From: Clostridiales bacterium
Lineage (GTDB): Bacteria; Bacillota; Clostridia; Saccharofermentanales; Saccharofermentanaceae
Direction of reading: 5' to 3'
DNA: 52,485 nucleotides
NCBI GenBank assembly: GCA_017961235.1
Contig: JAGCXQ010000016.1
Span: 1 to 52,485, forward strand
In this document: positions 34,112-42,312 of the stretch, one piece after another
Numbering within the stretch: position 1 is the stretch's first letter
Layout: the number at the start of each line of letters is the position of its first letter
Translations under genes and position numbers: made by a program
Notes under the pieces: generated by a model
The model's database searches: none
What the model was told of the DNA's origin: nothing
The model's input: only the letters and a program-made list of their open reading frames with translations

Positions 34112-36757
34112 ATGGAAGAGAAAAACAGAAACTTTTACGATAAGATCAAGGACGCTGTCAGCGCCTATGTGCTTCATGACCCAAATGCACAGGCGGCGAC
34201 GGCTTTTGAGCGCGAAAAGAAAATGAAGGCGGTGGACGAGAAGACCCTCGCGATGTTCCGCGAGTCGGCCGAAGCGGGCCATCCGTTTTCCTGTTTTAAT
34301 CTCGGAAGATGCTATGAAACAGGGTCCGGCGTGGAGCAGGACCTCGAGCAGGCCTATGAGTGGTACCGTAAGGCGGCGACCGGCGGCGATGTAAATGCAT
34401 GGCTGGCGCTGGCGAAGATGTTCGATCGGGGCCTGTATGTCGATAAAGATCCGAAGGAAGCGGCGATGTGGCTGGAAAGAGCGGCTGCGAAAGATCATCC
34501 GATCGCGAAGATCGGCATGGGGCAGAAGTATTCACGCGGCGACGGTGTGGAGAGAGATCCGGCGCTTGCGCTTCAGTATTTCAAAGAAGCACAGAAACTG
34601 GCGCCGGGCGTCGGAAGCTATATTCTTGGAGAGGCGATCGGAGACGGCATCGGCTGTAAGAAGGACTATGAAGAGGCGGCGAAGTATTTCCGGATCGCAC
34701 ATGAGAACAACTTCGCGCTCGGCACCTATAACCTCGGCATGATGCTCGAGATGGGCCTCGGATGTGAAAAAGATGAGAAAAAAGGCTTCGAGCTGATCAA
34801 GAAGGCGGCGGACGAAGGCGTGACGGATGCGATGTACCGGATCGCTTTTCACTACAGAGATGGAACTTCTGAAGCCAGACAGGACGATAAAACAGCATTT
34901 GAGTACTATAAAAAGGCCGCAGATAAGGACCACGCACCGGCATGTGTGGAGACAGGTCTATGCTACGAAAACGGCTGGGGCACCGAGGTCAATAAAGAAG
35001 AGGCTTTCCGCTACTATAAGAAAGGCGCCGACATGGGCCTTCACACGGCCATCGTATGTCTGGCGGTATGTTACCGGGCGGGCATCGGCTGTGAGCCGGA
35101 CGAAGAAAAAGCGATCCGTCTCATCGAGCAGGCGGTCGAGATCGGAAACACCCGTGCGTATCATCTGATGGCATCCTATCTTCTAGAGCAGAATCCGTAC
35201 GATGAGCGCGCCATCAATCTCGAGATGGTGGCGGCAAGGTCGGGATTTGTACGCTCGGCGGTATTCCTCGGCGGGTACTTCCTCCAGAAGGGGGAGACGG
35301 AACCTGATGAGGAGAAGGCCGCTTATTACTTCCGCCTGGCGGCAAAAGAAGGAGACATGGCTTCGAAATTCGAGCTGGCGGAGCTCCTTGATACCGAGAA
35401 GAATGAGAAAGATGAGAAGATCCAGAAAGAGATCTGGCAGTTCTATAAAGAAAGCGCCGATGCGGGTCATCCGCTGGCGGCCTATAAGATGGCGAAGGCG
35501 TATAGGGACGGCAAGCAGCTCGCCAAGCTGAAGAAACTGATCCCGGACAGCATCGGATCCGATCAGGAGATCCTGAATAAGGAAGCAAACCGGTATATTT
35601 CGATCGCCGCAACCGGAGGGATCCCGGCGGCATGTCACGAAACGGCGGACAGATGTTTCTGGGGGGATGACGGAGAATTGGTGGATATTCATGCTGCATG
35701 CGGCCTATTCCACTACTGCGGGGAAGAGATCCCCAATAAGAGCCTTATGGCCTGGTATGCATTCTGTAAGATCGTGATCGAGCAGGAATTTGCTTACGGA
35801 AAGATCGGCGAATATGACCCGGTCATCTATCCGCTCATCGAGAGCAGCCGCGCCAGGGTCGTTAAAGAGAGCGCTGAATGGAAAGAAGCGATGGATCTTC
35901 TTACATCCCTGGCAAAGGAGAATGTCCCGGATGCATGGATCTTTCTCCCTCTGGCAAAAGCACTATCCTATGGCGAATTTACGGACTTTTCTTCGCAGGA
36001 GGATCAGGAGATGCTGGACTACATCGACAAGCTCCCCGACTCCAGAGGAAAATACTATGTTCAGGGCCTCTTTCATGCGATCATGAAGCCGAAGGAGATC
36101 ACGCAGTCGATCCGTATTCTCCGCTACGCCAGATCAGAGTACGGCGCGGGGAACATCGATCAGATCCTGGGCAACCTGTATCTGTCACTTTCAAGATGCA
36201 AAGGAAAGATCCGTAAAGAAGAGATCAAAGTTCTGAAGAATCCCGGAAATGGATGGATCTCCGCGATGCAGACGGATTCTCTCAAGCAGGTAAGAGAAAG
36301 GATCATGGAGCAGAAAAAAGGCTCGCTCTGGAGCGATCCTTCGATATGGACGGAGAAGAAGCCGAAGCATCTGGAACTTCTGGATACGTCTGCCGCGCTG
36401 CAGAAAGAAGCTCTAAGGACCGGACAGACCCGCGATACGCGGTCGTATAACCGCTGCTGCGAGCAGATCTACGAAGAAAAACTGATCATAGTCGTGCTTC
36501 CTCTGCTCCTTCTGATGAATGCCCTGATCTGTCTTTTGGTTACGGGCTTTCGCGCCGGATGGATCCTGGAAGCCGGAAGAGGACCTGAAAAATTCGGTTT
36601 TTGGGACCTGGCGTTGCTGTATGGCCAGTCTTTCGTATGGGGACTTCTCGCCATATTCGTGATATTCATGGCTTTCATAATCTATTATCGGGTCCGGAAG
36701 ATCAGAAGAATGGTAAAGCAGAAGAAAACCGAGAAAAAAGATAAAGAGGTGGAATAA
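34112..36757 (+). CDS. Sel1-repeat protein with C-terminal membrane helices
   Basis: An 881-residue protein. About residues 45-460 hold at least ten Sel1-like repeats of ~36 residues, for example AGHPFSCFNLGRCYETGSGV and the DLEQAYEWYRKAA half that follows. The middle is less regular helical repeat. Near the C-terminus two hydrophobic segments (LIIVVLPLLLLMNALICLLV and LLAIFVIFMAFIIYY) are followed by a basic tail, so most of the protein should lie in the cytoplasm. Sel1 proteins are usually adaptor scaffolds. The ATG at 34112 has only weak ribosome-binding sequence, but it is 13 bases after the gatB stop and the longer frame from 33869 would overlap gatB by 230 bases. Its stop overlaps the trmL start (TAATG). 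Confidence 0.8.
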   Translation: MEEKNRNFYDKIKDAVSAYVLHDPNAQAATAFEREKKMKAVDEKTLAMFRESAEAGHPFSCFNLGRCYETGSGVEQDLEQAYEWYRKAATGGDVNAWLALAKMFDRGLYVDKDPKEAAMWLERAAAKDHPIAKIGMGQKYSRGDGVERDPALALQYFKEAQKLAPGVGSYILGEAIGDGIGCKKDYEEAAKYFRIAHENNFALGTYNLGMMLEMGLGCEKDEKKGFELIKKAADEGVTDAMYRIAFHYRDGTSEARQDDKTAFEYYKKAADKDHAPACVETGLCYENGWGTEVNKEEAFRYYKKGADMGLHTAIVCLAVCYRAGIGCEPDEEKAIRLIEQAVEIGNTRAYHLMASYLLEQNPYDERAINLEMVAARSGFVRSAVFLGGYFLQKGETEPDEEKAAYYFRLAAKEGDMASKFELAELLDTEKNEKDEKIQKEIWQFYKESADAGHPLAAYKMAKAYRDGKQLAKLKKLIPDSIGSDQEILNKEANRYISIAATGGIPAACHETADRCFWGDDGELVDIHAACGLFHYCGEEIPNKSLMAWYAFCKIVIEQEFAYGKIGEYDPVIYPLIESSRARVVKESAEWKEAMDLLTSLAKENVPDAWIFLPLAKALSYGEFTDFSSQEDQEMLDYIDKLPDSRGKYYVQGLFHAIMKPKEITQSIRILRYARSEYGAGNIDQILGNLYLSLSRCKGKIRKEEIKVLKNPGNGWISAMQTDSLKQVRERIMEQKKGSLWSDPSIWTEKKPKHLELLDTSAALQKEALRTGQTRDTRSYNRCCEQIYEEKLIIVVLPLLLLMNALICLLVTGFRAGWILEAGRGPEKFGFWDLALLYGQSFVWGLLAIFVIFMAFIIYYRVRKIRRMVKQKKTEKKDKEVE

Positions 36758-37308
36758 TGGCAGTACATGTGGTTCTTTTTGAACCGGAGATACCGCAGAA
36801 TACGGGAAATATCCTTCGGACCTGCGTGGCGACAAACACGAAGGTCCATATCATCAAGCCCCTGGGTTTTGAGCTGAATCACGACACCTTGAAGAGGGCG
36901 GCGTCCAATCACCTCGATCTTGCAGAGTACGATTTTTATGAGAACTTCGAGGACTTCGAGTCGAAGAATCCGGGGACTTATTTCTATATGACACGTTACG
37001 GCAAGAAGCCGCACAGCAGCTTCGACTATGCCTCCGTCGAGGGCGACATCTATCTGATCTTCGGAAAAGAGAGCACCGGTATCCCGTATGAGCGGCTGGC
37101 CGCGCATCTGGATCACTGTTTTCGCATCCCGATGGCAGGGACATGCCGGAGCCTGAATCTATCTAACGCCGTTGCCATCGCCCTTTACGAGGTGATGCGC
37201 CAGCTGGACTATCCGGACCTTTCCTTCACGGAAGTGCAGAAGGGCGAGGATTTCCTGGAGTCTTTCGATATCCGTCCGCTCGGCAGAAAGGATGCATCCC
37301 ATGAGTGA
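36757..37308 (+). CDS. trmL: tRNA (cytidine/uridine-34 2'-O)-methyltransferase TrmL
   Basis: A 183-residue SPOUT-class methyltransferase that methylates the wobble ribose of tRNA-Leu. The N-terminal VLFEPEIPQNTGNILRTCVA, the central IYLIFGKESTGIP and the C-terminal knot RIPMAGTCRSLNLSNAVAIA motifs are all present. The length is slightly above the 150-160 usual because of a C-terminal tail after QLDYPDL. The ATG overlaps the preceding stop by one base. Its 3' end overlaps the next gene by 8 bases. Confidence 0.94.
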   Translation: MAVHVVLFEPEIPQNTGNILRTCVATNTKVHIIKPLGFELNHDTLKRAASNHLDLAEYDFYENFEDFESKNPGTYFYMTRYGKKPHSSFDYASVEGDIYLIFGKESTGIPYERLAAHLDHCFRIPMAGTCRSLNLSNAVAIALYEVMRQLDYPDLSFTEVQKGEDFLESFDIRPLGRKDASHE

Positions 37309-39454
37309 GAATCAAGAAGAGAATCTGGAAAAAGCACTAGTTCCGGAGGAAGAAACTGTGGTGGAGGAATCCCTCGAGCAGCCGGTGTGGGTGAGTGTTC
37401 TTACCGTGCTGTGGCTTCCGGTCGTGACACTGCTCTTCGAGTTCTGTTTCTCCCGTCTGGTCGGGTATTCTTTCTCGCGCTATACGGTACTTCTTTCCCT
37501 TACAGGATCTGCACTGGTCACGGGGCTGATCCTTCTTATCCCGAAAAGAAAAGTGCGTATGATCTCCTTCGGACTGATCACAAATATATTGACGGTCATC
37601 TATATAGCACAGTATATCTACTTCCGTATCTTCGGCACGATCTTCGTCTGGGGATCTATTGCCGCCGGTGGCGCCGGTGCGGTCGTGGAGTATTTCACTG
37701 TAGTTAAGTCAGCGATCATCGACGGATGGCTGGGGATCCTGATCCTTCTGGTCCCGTCGGTCCTCTACTGGCCGGTCATCCGGAAGTTTATGAAGAAGAT
37801 CCCGGTTCCGGGATGGAAATATACACTTTCCGTGATCGGTGCTTTTCTCGTGGTGGGAGTGATCGGACAGCACCTGATCGTCCATGACAGAAAAGGCGCA
37901 GCGAACCCGAGACTCCTCTATCTTTCAGAGTTCTCGCAGGATGCTTCCCTTCGCACGTTCGGACTTCTTCCGACCATGAGCATCGACTTCAGGATGAATA
38001 TCCTGAATATCAAGAAAGACGAAAAGGCCGAGATCGATGTGGATGATATCGAGATCGAGACGATGATCACGGAAGCCACGCCGACGCCTGAACCGACGCC
38101 ATCTCCTGTCCCGACTCCGGAGCCCACTCAGGCGCCGGAAGCAACGGCGACTCCGACTCCTGCGCCGACTGCGACGCCGACACCGTATCCGAAGAATGTG
38201 CTGGATATCGACTTTGATCTCGATGCCGGCGATAAGACCTACCGCCACATGAACGAGTTCCTCTCGCAGAGAGAACCGACCTCGATGAACGAATACACGG
38301 GGATCTTCAAGGGGAAGAATCTGGTCCTTCTTACGGCGGAAGGTTTTTCCGGCTATGTGATCGACCCGGAGCTGACACCGACACTCTACAAGCTTTCAAC
38401 CGAAGGATTCGTCTTTAATAATTTCTATACGCCGATCTGGTACGTCAGCACATCGGACGGTGAATTTGTCGAGACGACGGGTCTGATCCCGAAGTCCGGC
38501 GTTTGGAGCTATACGAAGGTCGCGAAGAACTACATGCCTTTTGCCTTCGGTAACCAGTTCCAGGCTCTGGGATATAAGACGTATGCCTTCCATAACAACA
38601 CCTACACGTACTATCACCGCGACCGCTCGTATCCGACTATGGGATATACCTATTACGGGTACGGAAACGGTCTCGATGTGAAGAAGACATGGCCGGAATC
38701 GGATGTGGAGATGATCGAAAAATCGATCGACTATTACCTCGACGGATCCGGTCAGCCGTTCCATGTGTACTACATGACGGTCAGCGGACATCTTCCCTAT
38801 GCGTGGGGCGATAACCAGATGTCTTCGAAGTATAAAAACGAGGTAAAAGATCTCAATTACAGTACACCGGTAAAAGCATATATCGCCTGCCAGATGGAGC
38901 TCGACCGTGCGCTGGAACTCCTTCTTCAGAAGCTCGATGAAGCGGGAGAGCTGGAAAACACGGTCATCGCCTTAGGTGCGGATCACTATCCGTATGGGCT
39001 TCAGGCCAGTGAATATAACGAACTGTGCGGCAAGAAGATGGTGGATCCCTTTACCCGGTATGAGAACACATTTATTCTCTGGAGCGGTGATATGAAAGAA
39101 CCCGTCGTGGTGGATAAGCCGTGCTGCAGCATGGATATCGCGCCGACGCTGGCGAATATGTTCGGCCTGCCATATGACTCGAGACTATATATCGGAACCG
39201 ATATCTTCGCGCCGGAGCCGCACTATGTTATCTTCAGCGACAGAAGCTTCATCAACGATAAGATCATGTATAATGCCGGATCCGGCAAGGTCACGGCGCT
39301 CGTGGATGAAGAGATCACGAAGGAATATGTGAAGGAATGCAGTGAGTATGTAAGTGAACTGTTCTACTGTTCCACGCACATTATCGATATGGACTACTAC
39401 GGGTATCTGTTCCCCGATGGTGTCCCGTGGATGCCGAGAAAAAAGGATGAATGA
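37301..39454 (+). CDS. LtaS-type sulfatase-fold phosphoglycerol transferase
   Basis: A 717-residue membrane enzyme. Five to six hydrophobic segments (~30-200) form the N-terminal membrane domain. A Pro/Thr linker of about 40 residues (~255-295) leads to an extracellular alkaline-phosphatase-fold domain from ~330. Catalytic features are the metal site in LLTAEGFSG, the nucleophile region STSDGEFVETTG (Thr, as in LtaS TSD motif) and the GADHYPYG Asp-His pair. LtaS polymerises glycerol phosphate from phosphatidylglycerol onto a lipid anchor. Which polymer this one makes is inferred. AAAGGA lies 8 bases before the ATG at 37301, preferred over 37292. Last gene of the operon. Confidence 0.88.
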   Translation: MSENQEENLEKALVPEEETVVEESLEQPVWVSVLTVLWLPVVTLLFEFCFSRLVGYSFSRYTVLLSLTGSALVTGLILLIPKRKVRMISFGLITNILTVIYIAQYIYFRIFGTIFVWGSIAAGGAGAVVEYFTVVKSAIIDGWLGILILLVPSVLYWPVIRKFMKKIPVPGWKYTLSVIGAFLVVGVIGQHLIVHDRKGAANPRLLYLSEFSQDASLRTFGLLPTMSIDFRMNILNIKKDEKAEIDVDDIEIETMITEATPTPEPTPSPVPTPEPTQAPEATATPTPAPTATPTPYPKNVLDIDFDLDAGDKTYRHMNEFLSQREPTSMNEYTGIFKGKNLVLLTAEGFSGYVIDPELTPTLYKLSTEGFVFNNFYTPIWYVSTSDGEFVETTGLIPKSGVWSYTKVAKNYMPFAFGNQFQALGYKTYAFHNNTYTYYHRDRSYPTMGYTYYGYGNGLDVKKTWPESDVEMIEKSIDYYLDGSGQPFHVYYMTVSGHLPYAWGDNQMSSKYKNEVKDLNYSTPVKAYIACQMELDRALELLLQKLDEAGELENTVIALGADHYPYGLQASEYNELCGKKMVDPFTRYENTFILWSGDMKEPVVVDKPCCSMDIAPTLANMFGLPYDSRLYIGTDIFAPEPHYVIFSDRSFINDKIMYNAGSGKVTALVDEEITKEYVKECSEYVSELFYCSTHIIDMDYYGYLFPDGVPWMPRKKDE

Positions 39455-39481
39455 AAAAGGAGCGCTCAGCGCTCCTTTTTT
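39454..39481. terminator. Bidirectional terminator
   Basis: AAAAAGGAGCGCT and AGCGCTCCTTTTT form a perfect stem with a one-base centre, so the loop comes from the stem tips. It follows the ltaS-like stop directly and the right arm includes the stop codon of the convergent PAS-GGDEF gene. Confidence 0.9.
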
Positions 39482-40434
39482 GCATCGAATAGATCCTGGT
39501 CTGCTTTCATGATGAGCTCCGAGGCATCGAGCTGATCCTCGAAGGTGGAGAATCCGAAGCTAAGAGAGATATAGATCGTCTTCTCGTCAATGACCAGCGG
39601 GGTCCGGAGGAACCGGCTCTTGATACGTCCGGCGAGGACCTTGGCACCGGTAATGCCGGTGTCCGAGAGAAGAAGTGCGAACTCATCGTTTCCGACACGG
39701 AAGACGTCGTCTGCCGATCTGGAACTGGCGCGGAGGATATCCGCAACGTATTTCAGGATGACTTCACGTTTTTGCGCACCATAATCCGTGCAGAGTTTGG
39801 TGAAATGATCGATGTCCATCAATATGATCGAGAAGCCCGCACTGTAGCCGCGTCCTCTGACACGGGAGAACAGGCGCATATTGCGCTGGACCATCTCTTC
39901 GAAATACTTGCGGTTATAAAGCCCGGTATCCTCATCGATCGTGGAGAGGACCTGGATACGGGAATTCAGCTCGTCGCACTGCTTATTCTTCTGCATGAGC
40001 TTCTGCTCGGTATTCTTCTCTTCGGAGATATCCCTCGTGATGCTCCAGGTACCGCGGACTTCTCCTTTATCATCGATCAGAGGATAGATCGAGGTCGAGA
40101 GCCAGATCGTCTCGAGCGTGGTCCTCGGACCGGACAGCTCCAAGTGCTTTTCCAGATGAAGGACCGGGGTTTTGCTCTCCATGACGCGGTCTTCGCAGGC
40201 AGAGTGCTCTTTTGCATCTTCTTCGGGGATAAATGCGCTAAGGTCTTTTCCGACCAGTTCGTCGGGAGTCTTGTAGCCGAGAAGCCGGGCAAAGGAGGAC
40301 GAGCAGAGCATATAGCGGTGCTCTTTATCCTTGAAGCACACCGAGTAATCGACCTGGTTCAGGAGGATCCTAAAGAGATTCTCCTTCGAAAAATCTTTAA
40401 AGAAATCCTGTGAGGAAGCAGTAGCTTTTGTCAT
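39466..40434 (-). CDS. PAS-GGDEF protein with degenerate active site
   Basis: A 322-residue paralogue of the protein at 20691-21641. The PAS domain (~20-140) has YSVCFKDKEHRYMLCSSSFA and ends WSITRDISEEK. The GGDEF domain (~160-322) starts DEDTGLYNRKYFEEM. The signature motif is GNDEF instead of GGDEF, and the substrate helix reads DIDHFTKLCTDYGAQKREV, lacking the NDxxGHxxGD pattern. Diguanylate cyclase activity is therefore doubtful; it may be a c-di-GMP or GTP sensor, or may regulate the intact paralogue. GGAGGGAGGT lies 8 bases before the ATG. Confidence 0.88.
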   Translation of the reverse strand: MTKATASSQDFFKDFSKENLFRILLNQVDYSVCFKDKEHRYMLCSSSFARLLGYKTPDELVGKDLSAFIPEEDAKEHSACEDRVMESKTPVLHLEKHLELSGPRTTLETIWLSTSIYPLIDDKGEVRGTWSITRDISEEKNTEQKLMQKNKQCDELNSRIQVLSTIDEDTGLYNRKYFEEMVQRNMRLFSRVRGRGYSAGFSIILMDIDHFTKLCTDYGAQKREVILKYVADILRASSRSADDVFRVGNDEFALLLSDTGITGAKVLAGRIKSRFLRTPLVIDEKTIYISLSFGFSTFEDQLDASELIMKADQDLFDAKKER

Positions 40435-40464
40435 AGAATAGACCTCCCTCCTGATGGAAAAGGA

Positions 40465-41007
40465 TCAGCGGAGAGCAAGTGCGCCGATCACGATCACACC
40501 GATGAGAATAAACAGGATGCAGCACGCGATAGTAGTGATCTTCGAAACAGAGTTCTGTTCAAATACGGTCGGAAAATGGTTCTTCATGAAGAGAACGTAT
40601 TTGTCCCACAGATCGGAGAACCATACAGCAACTTTACGGAAAGTAACTGCCATTCTCTCGCCGAATTTCATGCCTTTCCGATAGACCAGCTGATCGTCGG
40701 AATAGGAGAAATGCTCTTTGACCTCTTTCTCCTTGACGATGGTCGCATTGACAGGAGCCATCGGACGTGTAGAGGTGCTCTGATATTCTTCGTCGATAGA
40801 TACAAACATATTGTTTGACTTGAAAGGATCTTTCTTCTCAGGTGATACGACCACGCTCGGCGTCTTCCAGGCGGGAACTGAACTCGAAGAGACAGTATGC
40901 AGTTCTTCCATCAGAGGATTCTCGACGGTAGAGACCGGCTCGGAAATCTCGTTTTCCATCTCCGGAGATGTGGATACATCACGTTCAGAACGGGCGGAAT
41001 GGCGCAT
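40465..41007 (-). CDS. Tail-anchored protein of unknown function
   Basis: A 180-residue protein that begins MRHSARSERDVSTSPEMENE. It has a long hydrophilic, Ser/Glu-rich disordered region, a basic segment (RMAVTFRKVAVWFSDLWDKY), and a single C-terminal helix (ITTIACCILFILIGVIVIGA) followed by four residues. This is a tail-anchor topology, with the bulk in the cytoplasm. AAAGGAG lies 7 bases before the ATG at 41007; the longer frame to 41190 would run into the divergent neighbour and is rejected. It lies 30 bases upstream of the PAS-GGDEF gene on the same strand, so the two probably form an operon. Confidence 0.65.
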   Translation of the reverse strand: MRHSARSERDVSTSPEMENEISEPVSTVENPLMEELHTVSSSSVPAWKTPSVVVSPEKKDPFKSNNMFVSIDEEYQSTSTRPMAPVNATIVKEKEVKEHFSYSDDQLVYRKGMKFGERMAVTFRKVAVWFSDLWDKYVLFMKNHFPTVFEQNSVSKITTIACCILFILIGVIVIGALALR

Positions 41008-41167
41008 CAGAAAGCTCCTTTCACGAAACTTGGATACCGTAAGTATATCACGAATAGGGAAAATAAACAGCAGAATGATCCTGATTCTGTAAAAGATGAA
41101 TATAAGGAACAAATTTACTTTGATTTGCTGTATAATATATGCAGCTCTTGAAGTGGGGGAGTCTGAA

Positions 41168-42298
41168 ATGGATCGTGTGTATTTTGACATGGGGGTATTT
41201 ACCTACTGGTCAGAAGAAGCTCTGGAAAGCAAAAGGCTGGTTTCCAAGGGCACAGTTCTTGTGTCCGATGAAGACGCGCTTTCCGGTGTCAAAGACGGTT
41301 CAGAGCAGGTGGACGCAGATCTTGTGGACATGCTGAAGAATCTCTCCGAAGCTGGATATGACCTGAATATCTGTGATACGCTTTCGGTCTCGGAGATCAA
41401 GCAGATGCTGACGGATCTCGATATCGGATCGTATTTCCACCAGATCATCAGTGCCGGTACTGCCGGGCCGATCTCGAAAAGCCTGATGAAGATCCGTGAA
41501 AGAGATGATTTTTCTCTCTTCGTCGGATGCAATGCTACCGTCATCGATGCCTGTGACAGAAGTCAGATCCCGGTGATCGCGTATGGCAGGGATTTCAGGA
41601 AATACGCGATGGATGCTTTCAGCTATGCCAGGTATCCTCTCGAGATCGAGGATCAGATCGCGACAAGCATGATCGTTCATACGGTGGCCAGAGCGGCAAT
41701 CGAAAAGAATGTCAGGCTCCTTGGTATCGATGGAATCGAGTTTGCCGGCAAAAAGGTCTTTACCTATAAGCTCGGACGGTATTTCGAGATGCTGGGTAAG
41801 GAGTACGATGTCGTGGATCTGGAGGATTTCCACCGTTCAGTGGAAGCCAGCTACAAGGGCGAAGACCCCGTCGAGTCTTATTACTTTAACGGGTTCAATA
41901 AAGATAAACTGATCGCGGAAGTCTTAAAGCCTTTCAAGCGGGATGGTGTGATCGATAAGGTCGTCTATTGTCTTGACAGTGATAATGATGCATTTGTCAA
42001 TGAAAGGCATTACCAGCTGTCGGAAGATGGTCTGATGATCCTCATCGGGACGATGATGTACAGAGAACCGCTGATGCGGTATTTCGATATGACCGTCTAT
42101 ATGCGCGTGGACTATCGTGAAGCGGAGCATAGAGCGTCTCTTCTGGATACGCCTCTTTACGGAGATGATCCTGTCGAGGTATATAAGACCAAGCATATAC
42201 CTGCGCAGAAGATGTATCTCCAGCGACATAATCCGCTGGATGACAGCGACTTCGTGATCGATAACTCGAATTATCACCGTCCGTTTTTTGTGGACTGA
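41168..42298 (+). CDS. HAD-like domain fused to uridine kinase-like domain, both degenerate
   Basis: A 376-residue protein in two halves. Residues 1-~165 resemble a HAD phosphatase, but motif I is FDMGV (6-10), lacking the second Asp, and motif IV reads VGCNATVIDA instead of GDSxxDIxA. Residues ~183-376 resemble uridine kinase-like P-loop enzymes: GIDGIEFAGKKVF (186-198) has GxxxxGKK where GxxxxGK[S/T] is expected, then VVDLEDFHRS and SYYFNGFNKDKL. Loss of key residues in both halves suggests a regulator or binding protein rather than an enzyme. GGGGGAG lies 7 bases before the ATG at 41168. The next gene starts 14 bases after its stop. Confidence 0.7.
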   Translation: MDRVYFDMGVFTYWSEEALESKRLVSKGTVLVSDEDALSGVKDGSEQVDADLVDMLKNLSEAGYDLNICDTLSVSEIKQMLTDLDIGSYFHQIISAGTAGPISKSLMKIRERDDFSLFVGCNATVIDACDRSQIPVIAYGRDFRKYAMDAFSYARYPLEIEDQIATSMIVHTVARAAIEKNVRLLGIDGIEFAGKKVFTYKLGRYFEMLGKEYDVVDLEDFHRSVEASYKGEDPVESYYFNGFNKDKLIAEVLKPFKRDGVIDKVVYCLDSDNDAFVNERHYQLSEDGLMILIGTMMYREPLMRYFDMTVYMRVDYREAEHRASLLDTPLYGDDPVEVYKTKHIPAQKMYLQRHNPLDDSDFVIDNSNYHRPFFVD

Positions 42299-42312
42299 GG
42301 AGGTAGAAATTT

